A DNA stretch of 64,000 bases from Bacteroidales bacterium (GCA_015060385.1 SUYO01000002.1:62001-126000), one strand, 5' to 3'; numbered from the stretch's first letter, positions 28,259 through 38,380 are shown. Numbers and translations: made by a program. Notes: generated from the letters alone by a model not told the origin.

Positions 28259-29659
28259 ATGAAGAAACTGGTAAAATGGTGTGTGTGCGCGCTGCTGGTG
28301 GCGGCTGCTGCACTGACTCTGGTCTACCGACTTGTGAATCAGCTTCCTTCTGCAGATCTCCCGATGAATCTCCAGGTGCTGGAGATATTCGATGAGGGAG
28401 GCTGTCTGAGCTGCCATTCGGCGGACCCTGACGTTCCTTTCTACGCAAAGATGCCTGTGGCTGGAAAGATTGTCATGAAGGATATCGATTCCGGTTACAG
28501 AGCCTTCGATGTAGAGCCTTTCATGGAGGCCCTTGCTGTCGACGGTGAAGTCAATCCGGTGGATCTCGCCAAGATTGAGAAGGTCGTGCTTGACGACCGT
28601 ATGCCTATGCCTAAGTACTATCTGGTACATTGGGGAAGCTCTCTTACGGGTGCGAAGAGGGCAGTGGTGCTTTCATGGATCCGCGACCGCAGGATCGCGA
28701 TGTATGACGACGGCCTTTCTGGTGACCGTGCAGCAGAGCCGGTACGACCGATAGATCAGAAGCTTGATACCGATCCGGAGAAGGTGGCTCTGGGTCATGC
28801 ACTTTTCCACGATACACGTCTTTCTGTTGACAATACTGTTTCATGCGCGACCTGTCATGCCATCGAGACGGCAGGTGTGGACAATCATCAGTATTCGCAC
28901 GGTGTGGACGACCAGCTGGGAGGCGTGAATGCCCCTACCGTATACAATGCCGTCTATAACTTCGTGCAGTTCTGGGATGGTCGTGCGAAGACTCTTGCCG
29001 ACCAGGCAGCCGGTCCGCCTCTTAATCCTGTGGAAATGGCTTCGCCTTCATTCGATGCCATCATAGCGAAGCTCAAGGCCGACAAGCCTTTCGCAAAGGC
29101 ATTCGCAAAGGTATATCCTGACGGACTGACGGAAGCAAACATAACGGATGCCATCGAAGAGTACGAGCGTACGCTCATCACTCCGAACTCCCGTTTCGAC
29201 AAGTGGCTCCGTGGTGATGACTCTGCGATCACCGCTGACGAACTTGCCGGATACGAACTCTTCAAGACATATGACTGCGCTACCTGTCATGTGGGACAGA
29301 ATCTCGGAGGACAGTCATACGAACTCATGGGACTTCGCAGACATTACTTCGCCGACAGGGGACTTGAACTTACCAACGAGGACAACGGCCGCTACAAGGA
29401 GACACAACTCGAACGTGATCGCCATCGTTTCAAGGTTCCGGGCCTTCGTAATGTGGAGCATACATGGCCTTACTACCACGACGGCACACGCCACACTCTT
29501 GAAGACGCTGTTCGCGACATGGCCATCTATCAGAGCGGGGTCGAACTGTCTGATCCGGAAGTCGGTCAGATAACTTCATTCCTGAAGACCCTTACCGGAG
29601 AGTACGATGGAGTGCTTCTGACAAATGACAATCCCCGTGAACTGATCCACGGACATTAA
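28259..29659 (+). CDS. Tri-haem cytochrome c peroxidase (MauG/CcpA family)
   Basis: Three CxxCH motifs: CLSCH, CATCH, CATCH; FHDTRLSVDNTVSCATCH. Confidence 0.92.
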   Translation: MKKLVKWCVCALLVAAAALTLVYRLVNQLPSADLPMNLQVLEIFDEGGCLSCHSADPDVPFYAKMPVAGKIVMKDIDSGYRAFDVEPFMEALAVDGEVNPVDLAKIEKVVLDDRMPMPKYYLVHWGSSLTGAKRAVVLSWIRDRRIAMYDDGLSGDRAAEPVRPIDQKLDTDPEKVALGHALFHDTRLSVDNTVSCATCHAIETAGVDNHQYSHGVDDQLGGVNAPTVYNAVYNFVQFWDGRAKTLADQAAGPPLNPVEMASPSFDAIIAKLKADKPFAKAFAKVYPDGLTEANITDAIEEYERTLITPNSRFDKWLRGDDSAITADELAGYELFKTYDCATCHVGQNLGGQSYELMGLRRHYFADRGLELTNEDNGRYKETQLERDRHRFKVPGLRNVEHTWPYYHDGTRHTLEDAVRDMAIYQSGVELSDPEVGQITSFLKTLTGEYDGVLLTNDNPRELIHGH

Positions 29660-29662
29660 CAG

Positions 29663-29764
29663 ATACAGCGACAGACCCCTGTTACAAGGTGACATTGGCT
29701 CCCGAAAAGGGAGGGGACCCACGAAGTGGGGAGGATCACCGGTAACAGGGGTCTGTCGCTGTAT
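29663..29764. repeat. 102-bp foldback element with perfect 23-bp terminal inverted repeats
   Basis: ATACAGCGACAGACCCCTGTTAC ... GTAACAGGGGTCTGTCGCTGTAT; internal GGTGA/TCACC, CTCCCgaaaaGGGAG and CCCACgaaGTGGG stems. Confidence 0.8.
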
Positions 29765-30928
29765 TTAATTCTTCCGGCCGAAGAAACGGTCGATGATGAG
29801 GGCGATGGCTCCGTCGCCGGTTACGTTGCAGGCTGTGCCGAAGCTGTCCATCGCAATATAAAGGGCAATCATGAGCGCTTGGGCTTCCTGGTCAAATCCC
29901 AACATTGACTGAAGGAGTCCGAGCGCTGCCATTATAGCCCCTCCAGGTACGCCTGGAGCAGCAACCATCGTGATGCCCAGCATGCAGATGAAGCCGAAGA
30001 ACATTCCGAAGTCATAAGGCATGCCCTGCATTATCATAAGCGCGAGGGCGCATGCGACGATCTTCAGCGTACTGCCTGACATATGGATGGTCGAACAGAG
30101 AGGTATGACGAAGCCGGCGACATCCTCGGATACACCGTTCTTTCTTGTCTGTTCAAGTGTCACAGGTATCGTCGCTGCAGATGACTGTGTTCCCAGGGCT
30201 GTGAAATAGGCCGGCAGCATGGTCCAGAGAAGCTTGAGCGGGTTCTTCCTTGCAAAGCCTCCCGCAATGCCGAACTGAAGCAGCAGGATGGCGATATGGA
30301 TCAGGAAGATTATGCCTATTATCTTTATGAAGACTGTCAGGATTGCGAATACCTGGCCCACGAAGGTCATGTTCAGGAAGATTCCGAAGATGTAGAGAGG
30401 CAGCAGGGGAATGATGGCTGTCTTTATGGTCTTGATGATTACCTGCTCGAAATCGTGTACGGCATTCTTGAGAGTATCCCTGCCTTCCAGTACGGCAAGT
30501 CCCAGACCGAGCATGAAGGCGAGTACCAAAGCCGTCATCACGTTCATCAGAGGAGGAATCGTGACGGTGAAGAATGGGAGTGGTTCGCTTGCGGACTCGA
30601 TCTTTGCCAGCGCATCAGATTCTATCATGGAAGGAAATACTGCCGCTCCTGTAAGATAAGAGCAAAGTCCTGCGAAGACAGTGGATCCGTAAGCGATGAG
30701 CACTGTAGCCAGCAGCATCTTGCCGGCTCCCTTTCCGATGTCGGATATGGCCGGAGCTACAAGTCCGACGATGATCAGAGGTATTGCAAAACCTAGGAAC
30801 TGGCTGAAGATTCCGTTGAATGTGAGGAACAGTCTTACTATCCATTCAGGTACTATCATACCAAGTCCTACTCCGAGCGCAATGGCTATCAGAATCTTGG
30901 TCAAAAGGCCGATTTTAGGTGTCTTCAT
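29765..30928 (-). CDS. Dicarboxylate/amino acid:cation symporter (DAACS/SLC1-type)
   Basis: AATIPVTLEQTRKNGVSEDVAGFVIPLCSTIHMSGS, AAPGVPGGAIMAALGLL, DSFGTACNVTGDGAIALIID. Confidence 0.93.
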   Translation of the reverse strand: MKTPKIGLLTKILIAIALGVGLGMIVPEWIVRLFLTFNGIFSQFLGFAIPLIIVGLVAPAISDIGKGAGKMLLATVLIAYGSTVFAGLCSYLTGAAVFPSMIESDALAKIESASEPLPFFTVTIPPLMNVMTALVLAFMLGLGLAVLEGRDTLKNAVHDFEQVIIKTIKTAIIPLLPLYIFGIFLNMTFVGQVFAILTVFIKIIGIIFLIHIAILLLQFGIAGGFARKNPLKLLWTMLPAYFTALGTQSSAATIPVTLEQTRKNGVSEDVAGFVIPLCSTIHMSGSTLKIVACALALMIMQGMPYDFGMFFGFICMLGITMVAAPGVPGGAIMAALGLLQSMLGFDQEAQALMIALYIAMDSFGTACNVTGDGAIALIIDRFFGRKN

Positions 30929-30993
30929 GTGGTTAACAAAAATGTTTCGTACAAAAACTAAATTGTTTTATATGTTAGTAATCAATTATATGA

Positions 30994-31179
30994 TTACCAA
31001 AACTTGTTCAAGTCAGGATTATACTCGAATCCGGCTCCATTCAGCCTCTCAACGAGCTCCTCACGCGGGATTTCAAGGTCTTCACACATGCTTTCAAGGC
31101 TTGGGTAGAAGTCTCTGAGCTTCATGTTGACCCAGCTCAGAAGCATAATCGGGTCTTTAGGATATTCTGTCATTTCCAT
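30994..31179 (-). CDS. DUF4250-like small protein
   Basis: PKDPIMLLSWVNMKLRDFYPSLESMCEDL. Confidence 0.75.
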   Translation of the reverse strand: MEMTEYPKDPIMLLSWVNMKLRDFYPSLESMCEDLEIPREELVERLNGAGFEYNPDLNKFW

Positions 31180-31835
31180 TTAATCTTCATGTCCTGGCCG
31201 GTCGCTTCCAGGAACTCATCGTATGTTATGTAACGTGCCCCCATCGATCTGAGATGCGGGGTTTCAAGCTGGCAGTCTATGAATCTTCCTCCTCTGGCTT
31301 CCATATGCCTTGCAAGGTGGATGAGGGCGAGCTTGGATGCTCCCGGAGCTATCGAGAACATGCTGTCTCCGAGGAAGCAGCCTCCTGTCACGAAGCCGTA
31401 CAGCCCCCCGACGAGTTCGTCCCCTTCCCATACCTCGACGCTCTTCGCATGTCCCATGTCGTGGAGCTCCATCCATATGTCCATGAGTTCAGGGCCCAGC
31501 CATGCGTTCTCTTCCTCGATCCTGCCGTCTATGCATGCACACATGGCAAGGACTCCTGCGAAATCCTCGTCGATCGTGCAATGATACCTCCCCTTGTTCA
31601 TGATGTTCCTCATCGAATGGGATACATGTATCTCGGAGGGAAATATCACGAATCTTTTCTGGGGAGCCCACCAGCATAATCTTTCCGTCTTGTAGGCATA
31701 ATAGGGGAATATGCCCATCGGATAGGCTTTTGCAAGCCTGTCTGCGGATAATTCACCTCCCACGGCATAGAAACCGCTGAGGTTTCCATACCGTGGATCC
31801 GGGAATCCGTCAGTATGAGTCAGGTCGAATATCAT
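31170..31835 (-). CDS. aat: Leucyl/phenylalanyl-tRNA--protein transferase
   Basis: FPDPRYGNLSGFYAVGGELSADRLAKAYPMGIFPYY...GGLYGFVTGGCFLGDSMFS. Confidence 0.95.
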   Translation of the reverse strand: MIFDLTHTDGFPDPRYGNLSGFYAVGGELSADRLAKAYPMGIFPYYAYKTERLCWWAPQKRFVIFPSEIHVSHSMRNIMNKGRYHCTIDEDFAGVLAMCACIDGRIEEENAWLGPELMDIWMELHDMGHAKSVEVWEGDELVGGLYGFVTGGCFLGDSMFSIAPGASKLALIHLARHMEARGGRFIDCQLETPHLRSMGARYITYDEFLEATGQDMKIKWK

Positions 31836-33991
31836 GACAGCACATATCCTCCCTCATCAGCCTTTACGACCGCCTTGAAACCTTCCTTCCGTCCGAACAG
31901 TATCTCGCGCATCAGAAGAGGCGTTATGCGTGAATTCAGCACCCTTTCTATCTCACGTGCTCCATATTCAGGGGTGAAGCCCTCGTCAAGCAGCTTCTCG
32001 AAGGCCTCCGGAGCGATTTCCAGAACGATGTCCTTAGGCTCAAGCCTTTCCTGAAGCTTCCTGACCTTGTCTTCGAGGATCAGACGGGCCATCCCACGGT
32101 CCATGTCATTGAAGACCACTACAGAGGTCAGTCTGTTGATGAACTCCGGTGCGAAAACGTTCTTGACCTCCTTGGCCATGGCAGAACCTGCGTCAGCCTT
32201 CCTGTCAAAGCCTATTCCTGCCTTGTGGGCATATCTGGCTCCTGCATTTGAGGTCATTATAAGGACCACATTGCGGAAATCTACCTTCCTTCCCTTGTTG
32301 TCCGTGATGACGGCATAGTCCATTATCTGGAGAAGCAGGTTGTAGATGTCCTCATGTGCCTTTTCGATCTCGTCAAGCAGAAGCACGCAGTATGGATTCC
32401 TGCGTATCATGTCCGTAAGGATTCCGCCGTCGTCATATCCTACATATCCGGCAGGGGAGCCTATTAGCTTTGCCACCGAGTGCTTTTCCGAGTACTCGCT
32501 CATGTCGAATCTATGGAGAGGAACATGCAGCTGCCGGGCAAGTACCTTTGACAGCTCCGTCTTTCCCACTCCTGTCGGACCGACAAACAGGAAATTTCCG
32601 ATTGTCTTGCCGGAATCAAGAAGACCGGCCTTTGACATCAGTATCGCCTCGGAAACCGTCTTTATAGCCTGATTCTGGCCATAAATCCTGTTTCCGAGCC
32701 TTTCCTCCATCCTGAACAGGTCGTCCCTGGTCTCGTCGTCACCGGCCTGCACGTCTGTCCGGCATATATCTGAAAGTGCAAGGTCAAGCACCTTCCTGTC
32801 CACGGTGTGCATCCCTTTGGATTCTGCATATGCTCCGGCTTCGTCCATCAGGTCTATCGCCTTGTCAGGGAGACATCTGTCCATTATATATCTGCGGCTC
32901 ATGCTTATCGCATAGCCGGATGTGCCTTCCTCGTATCTTACGGAGTGGAAATCAGAAAGGGATGGAACCAGACTTTCAAGAATCTTCCCGGATTCCTCGT
33001 CAGAAGGCTCCTCAATATCCACCTGACGGAAGAGCACCAAAGCTGCCCCGTCGCTGGCTGCAGTCTTCTTCACGTCTTCAGGAGTAGCTGATATCAGGAA
33101 TTTTACATCCCCTGACTTAAAGTAAGGAATCAGCAAGCTCAAGATGTCCTTGGAGCCATCATCCATCTTTCCTGAACCTCCCAGAGACTTCAGTTCGTCG
33201 ATGTAGACTATCATCCCTTCCTCAGCCTTGACTGCATCCATGAGTTCCTGGATTCTGCCCTCAAGGTCTCCTCTGTATTGTGTGCCGTTAAGCAACGCGT
33301 TGGTATTCAGCTCAATGATGCAGCTGTCCTTAAGTCTTGCAGGAACTGAACCCCTTTCAAGAAGTGCCGCGATTCCTCTTGCTATGGCAGTCTTGCCGAC
33401 ACCTCTTCCTCCCACCAGCAGGGCATTGTTCTTCTGTTTCCTGCACAGTATCCGCAGGACCTTGGACATTTCTTCCTCTCTGCCCACAATCTCAGCGAAA
33501 GGCTCGAGAGGCCTGAAGTACTTTGCAAGCCTTTCCCCTGGTTCCTGTTCATCCTGAGCGTCACTTATAGCTATAAGTGAATTGAGGAACTCCGGAACGC
33601 TGCAGTCCAGGCACTTCTCCATGTAATACCTTGCGTGGGATTCCTCCAGACGGAAGAATGAGAATATCACATGATGGAGCTGTATGCTTTCTGTCATCGC
33701 GGCAGCTGCAGTCTTGCCTGCAGTATCGAACAGTTCCTGGAGCTGCTCGGAGAAGTCTATAGCCAGCTCCTGGTCCGAAGGTACCGTATCCAGTCCGTTT
33801 ATATAATTGTACAATGCGTCTTCGAGTTCCTGAGAGCGTCCGCAACGCGAGACGGCCTCCCAGAAATCCTTGTCCTTCAGGAAGCCTGCAAGCAGGTGCT
33901 CCGGAGTCAGGAACTCGTTACGCTTTTCGGTGGCTATCCCGTAGGCATCCACCAATGCTGAAGTGACTTGTTGTGTCTGGCTTAATGGCAT
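31832..33991 (-). CDS. clpA: ATP-dependent Clp protease ATP-binding subunit ClpA
   Basis: Two AAA modules (GGRGVGKTAIARGIA; FVGPTGVGKTELSKVLA), N-terminal Clp_N repeat. Confidence 0.93.
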   Translation of the reverse strand: MPLSQTQQVTSALVDAYGIATEKRNEFLTPEHLLAGFLKDKDFWEAVSRCGRSQELEDALYNYINGLDTVPSDQELAIDFSEQLQELFDTAGKTAAAAMTESIQLHHVIFSFFRLEESHARYYMEKCLDCSVPEFLNSLIAISDAQDEQEPGERLAKYFRPLEPFAEIVGREEEMSKVLRILCRKQKNNALLVGGRGVGKTAIARGIAALLERGSVPARLKDSCIIELNTNALLNGTQYRGDLEGRIQELMDAVKAEEGMIVYIDELKSLGGSGKMDDGSKDILSLLIPYFKSGDVKFLISATPEDVKKTAASDGAALVLFRQVDIEEPSDEESGKILESLVPSLSDFHSVRYEEGTSGYAISMSRRYIMDRCLPDKAIDLMDEAGAYAESKGMHTVDRKVLDLALSDICRTDVQAGDDETRDDLFRMEERLGNRIYGQNQAIKTVSEAILMSKAGLLDSGKTIGNFLFVGPTGVGKTELSKVLARQLHVPLHRFDMSEYSEKHSVAKLIGSPAGYVGYDDGGILTDMIRRNPYCVLLLDEIEKAHEDIYNLLLQIMDYAVITDNKGRKVDFRNVVLIMTSNAGARYAHKAGIGFDRKADAGSAMAKEVKNVFAPEFINRLTSVVVFNDMDRGMARLILEDKVRKLQERLEPKDIVLEIAPEAFEKLLDEGFTPEYGAREIERVLNSRITPLLMREILFGRKEGFKAVVKADEGGYVLS

Positions 33992-34010
33992 AGGCTTTTA
34001 TGTGCTTTGA

Positions 34011-36041
34011 CTACCAGATGTTGATTCTTTCCTCAGGAGCCATGTACATCGCGTCTCCCTCCTTGATGCCGAAGGCCTCGTAGAATCCGTCGATGTTCCT
34101 CAGTGCGCCGTTCACACGCCACTTGCCGAGCGAGTGTACGTCAGTCTTGGTCCTGCGGATGATCTCCTGCGGTCTTACGTTCTGTGCCCAGAGGTTTGCA
34201 TATCCGAGATAGAATCTCTGCTCATGGGTGAATCCGTCTATGTCTGCAGGCCTTTCCTTGCCTTCGAGCGTGTTCATGTATGCCTGATATGAAATCAGGA
34301 GGCCTCCCTGGTCAGCGATGTTCTCTCCGAGGGTGTATCTTCCGTCAGCGTGGAGCGTGTCGAGAACCACGATCCTGTCATACTGGTCGACGAGGACCTG
34401 AGCCTTTTCGTTGAACTTCTCCTCGTCCTCCTTGGTCCACCATGCGCTGAGGTTGCCGTCCTTGTCGTAGTTTCTTCCCTGGTCGTCGAAACCATGGGTC
34501 ATCTCATGCCCGATGACTACTCCGATACCGCCATAGTTTACAGCATCGTCAGCATCAGGATTGAAGAAAGGAGGCTGGAGGATCGCTGCCGGGAAGCAGA
34601 TCTCGTTTGTGGTAGGGTTGTAATATGCATTGACAGTCTGAGGGCTCATTCCCCACTGGGTCCTGTCTACAGGCTTGCCTTCATCCTTCATCATCTCGTT
34701 GTGGCTGAAAACGTTTGCGCGGCAGATGTTTGCCCAGTATGAATCCTCCTTGATCTCAAGGGCCGTATAGTCCTTCCATGTGTCAGGATATCCGACCTTG
34801 ACGATGAAGGTGCCGAGCTTCTCCTGTGCCTTCGCCTTTGTCTCGTCGCTCATCCACTCGAGAGCTTCTATCCTCTCGCCGAGAGCTGTCTGAAGGTTAG
34901 CCACCATCTCGAGCATCTTTTCCTTTGAAGAAGCCGGGAAGTACTTCTCTACATACATTTGTCCGAAAGCCTCTGCAAGAGACCTGTTCACTACAGAAAG
35001 AGAACGTTTCCACAGCGGCTGGAGCTCCTCCCTTCCCTGGACAGTCTTGCCGAAGAATTCAAAGTTTGCGTTTACGAAATCCTCGCTGAGATAGTTTGAA
35101 GCAGAGTTCAGAAGCTTGAATGAAAGATAAGCCTTGAGATCCTCGATGCTTGTCTTCTTCATGAGTTTCGTGAGTCCCTTGAAGAAAGGAAGCTGGCCTG
35201 CATTGAGCTCAGTGGAGTTCCTGATGCCTACTTCCTTGAAGAAGATGTCCCAGTTAAGGAAATCGTACTTTCTGACGAACTCCTTGAGACTCATCTTGTT
35301 GTAGTTCTTGTGGACATCCCTGAGAGCGTTCCTGTCTACTGAAGTCTCGGCGATGCCTGTCTCGAACCTGAGGACTGCATCTGCGGCCTTGGCTGCATCA
35401 GCCTCGCTGTATCCTGCAAGGGTGAAGAGGGTGTTTACATACTCCCTGTAGGCGTTCCTTATCTTCACGCTGTTCTCGTCCTGGAGAAGATAATAGTCCC
35501 TGTCTCCCATTGAAAGACCTCCCTGGTTGAACTGAAGGAGGTTCATGGTGCTGTTCTTCTCGTCAGCTCCGATGTAGAAGCTGAAGAACGGACTCGATGT
35601 CTCCATATGCATCCTTGCAGCAACTGCAGAAAGACCGTCTATGTCTGTGATCGCATCGATTGCTGCAAGCTGCTCCTTAACAGGCGCTGCTCCGTCGGCG
35701 TTTCTCTTTTCCATGTCCAGTCCGAGGGCATACAGGGTGCTGATCTTGTCACCTACGCTGCCTTCCTCCTGAGGCTTTGAATTGAGCTCTTCGATAAGGG
35801 CCTTGAGCTTTTCCTGATTCTCCTTGTCCAGCTGGTCGAAGATGCCGTAGCGTGCATATTCCGGTGTAAGCGGGTTTGCCGCCATCCATCCTCCGCATGC
35901 ATACTGGTAGAAGTCCTCTGCAGGAGAGACCGTATTGTCAAAATTTGCCAGGTCGATGGCAGGCTTGCCTGCCTCCTTGACCTGATTGCAGCCTGAAAGT
36001 GTCATTGCTGCGATTGCTGATGCCATGATGATTCTTTTCAT
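34011..36041 (-). CDS. M13-family metalloendopeptidase (PepO/neprilysin-like), lipoprotein
   Basis: IGVVIGHEMTHGFDDQGRNYD (HExxH), ENIADQGGL; lipobox LSGC. Confidence 0.95.
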   Translation of the reverse strand: MKRIIMASAIAAMTLSGCNQVKEAGKPAIDLANFDNTVSPAEDFYQYACGGWMAANPLTPEYARYGIFDQLDKENQEKLKALIEELNSKPQEEGSVGDKISTLYALGLDMEKRNADGAAPVKEQLAAIDAITDIDGLSAVAARMHMETSSPFFSFYIGADEKNSTMNLLQFNQGGLSMGDRDYYLLQDENSVKIRNAYREYVNTLFTLAGYSEADAAKAADAVLRFETGIAETSVDRNALRDVHKNYNKMSLKEFVRKYDFLNWDIFFKEVGIRNSTELNAGQLPFFKGLTKLMKKTSIEDLKAYLSFKLLNSASNYLSEDFVNANFEFFGKTVQGREELQPLWKRSLSVVNRSLAEAFGQMYVEKYFPASSKEKMLEMVANLQTALGERIEALEWMSDETKAKAQEKLGTFIVKVGYPDTWKDYTALEIKEDSYWANICRANVFSHNEMMKDEGKPVDRTQWGMSPQTVNAYYNPTTNEICFPAAILQPPFFNPDADDAVNYGGIGVVIGHEMTHGFDDQGRNYDKDGNLSAWWTKEDEEKFNEKAQVLVDQYDRIVVLDTLHADGRYTLGENIADQGGLLISYQAYMNTLEGKERPADIDGFTHEQRFYLGYANLWAQNVRPQEIIRRTKTDVHSLGKWRVNGALRNIDGFYEAFGIKEGDAMYMAPEERINIW

Positions 36042-36063
36042 TTTTATTCTTTTATGTCAAGTC

Positions 36064-36366
36064 CTACTGTATTTCAAATCTGAGAGGAAAGCCTTCTTCC
36101 CTTGCCATTCTGGTCGCTTTTGCGACCTTGCTTCTGGCTATGTCAAGCGAATATCTGCCGACTGTGGCCTTCTGACAGACATGGGTCGTCTCTGCGATTT
36201 CCTCAGCCTGACGTCTTGTCTTTCCGAAGACGGTCATCATCACCTCAATGACGAATTCAAAGGTTGTGAAGTCGTCATTGAGGATGATCACGTCATATTT
36301 CTTCGGTTCCTTCGGAGAGGTCTTCAGGTCTGACCTGCTCTCCTTCTGCATTTCGGTCTGCGGCAT
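36064..36366 (-). CDS. clpS: ATP-dependent Clp protease adaptor ClpS
   Basis: KYDVIILNDDFTTFEFVIEVMMTVFGKTRRQAEEIAETTH. Confidence 0.93.
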   Translation of the reverse strand: MPQTEMQKESRSDLKTSPKEPKKYDVIILNDDFTTFEFVIEVMMTVFGKTRRQAEEIAETTHVCQKATVGRYSLDIARSKVAKATRMAREEGFPLRFEIQ

Positions 36367-36377
36367 GTCTACAGGTG

Positions 36378-38366
36378 TTATTCTGCCTTGAATACTATGA
36401 CTACTCCGTCATTCTGCGGCACGCTGACTGTAGCCTTTCCAAGTTTCTTCGCCTCGACCTCGCGGATCACAGGGCTGTTTCCGCCCTCGTATATCCTTAC
36501 GTCGCGGCCCTTGAGCTCAGCCATCATGTCAGCAACCTTGTATTCCTTTGTCTGCTCTGTAGCGTTGATTGCAGCTATGTACCAGGTGTCTCCGCTGCGG
36601 CGGGCAAGCGCCACATGCTCTCCAGGGAGGCCGTCGATGTACCTTGTCTCATCCCATGTGGTAGGAACCTCGCGGAGGAAGTCCAGACATACTTCAGGAG
36701 CATCCTCAAGGTTGTTAGGTGCAAGGGCGAAGTTCTGGATAGGATTCTGGAAAAGCACGCAGGTAGCTATCTGGAACACGTCTGTAGTACGCCTTGTGGT
36801 ACCTCTCTGGTTGTTCTTGCTGAGTTTCTCGTTCATGAAGCAGCCACCGAACTCCATTGAGCCGACCGTGTTGCGGATGAACGGATGGAGACATGCAGCC
36901 TGGGCCTCCTGATTGCATTCATACTGGCTGAACACGAGGTTTTCCGAAGCACGGACAGCCTCGCTTCCCACATAATTCGGATACATCTTCTCCCAGCCTC
37001 TCGGAAGGGTGCAGCCGTGGAAGATGCACATCAGACCATTGTCATCGGCATCGCTCAGTATCGCCTCATAATGTCTCATCGTCTCCTGCTTGTCTCCGCC
37101 GAAGAAATCGACCTTGATGCCCTTCACTCCGAGCTCATGCATCCATCGCATTTCCTTCTTTCTCGAGATAGGGTTTGACATCACGTTTATCGGACCCTGC
37201 TCTATGTCGTTCCACCATCCGCTCGAGCTGTACCAGAGGAACACATCGATTCCCTTGCTGCGGGCATATGCGACCAGGTCCGCTATCCTTTCCCTTCCGA
37301 TGTTGGTGTCCCACCAGTTGTCCACGAGGACATACTGGAAGTTCATTGCAGCCGCAAGGTCTATGTACCTGCACTGGTCCTCATAATTGATGCTGGCATC
37401 CTGCCATACGATCCAGCTCCAGGTTCCCTTGCCGAACTTATAGTCGTGTGCAGTCTCGTAAAGAGGCTCCACGACATCCCATGCCACTGTAGTCTCTACG
37501 ATCGGAGCTAGATCCTCGCCGAGGGTCACGGTCCTCCAAGGAGTGGTTCCCGGAAGGGCGATTCCCGGCTCGGAAGTGCCGTTTCCGTTGTTTTCCTCAG
37601 GCATAGGGTATTCGATCTTATAGCTGTATGTTCCTTTGTTATGGTCGAATCTGCTGTCGCTCAGGCGTGAACCGCAGTATGAACCGTCGACTCCTGTCTC
37701 GCTGACAAGTACCCATCCGTTCTCTCCGACCTTGAAGAGACACGGGAAGGTGTATCCGTGTCCGTACTGTGACTTCTCGGAAAGCGGCTTTGCTACGCCG
37801 TAATATTCCTCATAGCTTGGCTTGGTGCGCTTCCAGCCTATCATTGCGTCGCTCTGCGGGGTAAGATAGCTCACCACATCGTCTCCCTCAGGGAAGTTGA
37901 ACTCTGTAAGTTCGTCCATCACCCTCACGCTTCCTGTCTCTCCTTCCTTCGGCAGCCTGTATCTGAAGGCCACGTCGTTACGGCTTACGACAAACTCGAC
38001 ATAAAGTTTTTCTCCCTTGGGATTCTCGAAGGTCACGGTACCCTTTGACGCACTGTGGCTTACCTTGCTTGCCTTTGTCCTGTTCATCGTATAGTCGATG
38101 CCGACCTCTTCCTTTTCCATACCTTTGAGCTCTACCGAAGTCCAGTCGAAGGCGTTGGTCATCAGACCGAGGCGTGAGGCTGGGAGATTCAGCTTTTCTC
38201 CGTGCGAGATGCTGTACCATGCCTTGCCGTTGTCTGTTCCTACAGTGACCGTGGTGATCCCCTCAGGATCAGAAACTGAAACCGTCTCCGTCTGTGCGGA
38301 TGCGGCAAAGGCGTTTGCTGCGATTGCAACAGCAAGGACGATGAGTGCTGTAAGTCTGTTTTTCAT
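36378..38366 (-). CDS. Glycoside hydrolase family 97
   Basis: WYSSSGWWNDIEQGP, GIKVDFFGGDKQETMRHYEAI, CIFHGCTLPRGWEKMYPNYVGSEAVRASE. Confidence 0.93.
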   Translation of the reverse strand: MKNRLTALIVLAVAIAANAFAASAQTETVSVSDPEGITTVTVGTDNGKAWYSISHGEKLNLPASRLGLMTNAFDWTSVELKGMEKEEVGIDYTMNRTKASKVSHSASKGTVTFENPKGEKLYVEFVVSRNDVAFRYRLPKEGETGSVRVMDELTEFNFPEGDDVVSYLTPQSDAMIGWKRTKPSYEEYYGVAKPLSEKSQYGHGYTFPCLFKVGENGWVLVSETGVDGSYCGSRLSDSRFDHNKGTYSYKIEYPMPEENNGNGTSEPGIALPGTTPWRTVTLGEDLAPIVETTVAWDVVEPLYETAHDYKFGKGTWSWIVWQDASINYEDQCRYIDLAAAMNFQYVLVDNWWDTNIGRERIADLVAYARSKGIDVFLWYSSSGWWNDIEQGPINVMSNPISRKKEMRWMHELGVKGIKVDFFGGDKQETMRHYEAILSDADDNGLMCIFHGCTLPRGWEKMYPNYVGSEAVRASENLVFSQYECNQEAQAACLHPFIRNTVGSMEFGGCFMNEKLSKNNQRGTTRRTTDVFQIATCVLFQNPIQNFALAPNNLEDAPEVCLDFLREVPTTWDETRYIDGLPGEHVALARRSGDTWYIAAINATEQTKEYKVADMMAELKGRDVRIYEGGNSPVIREVEAKKLGKATVSVPQNDGVVIVFKAE

Positions 38367-38380
38367 AACGTTACAAGTAT

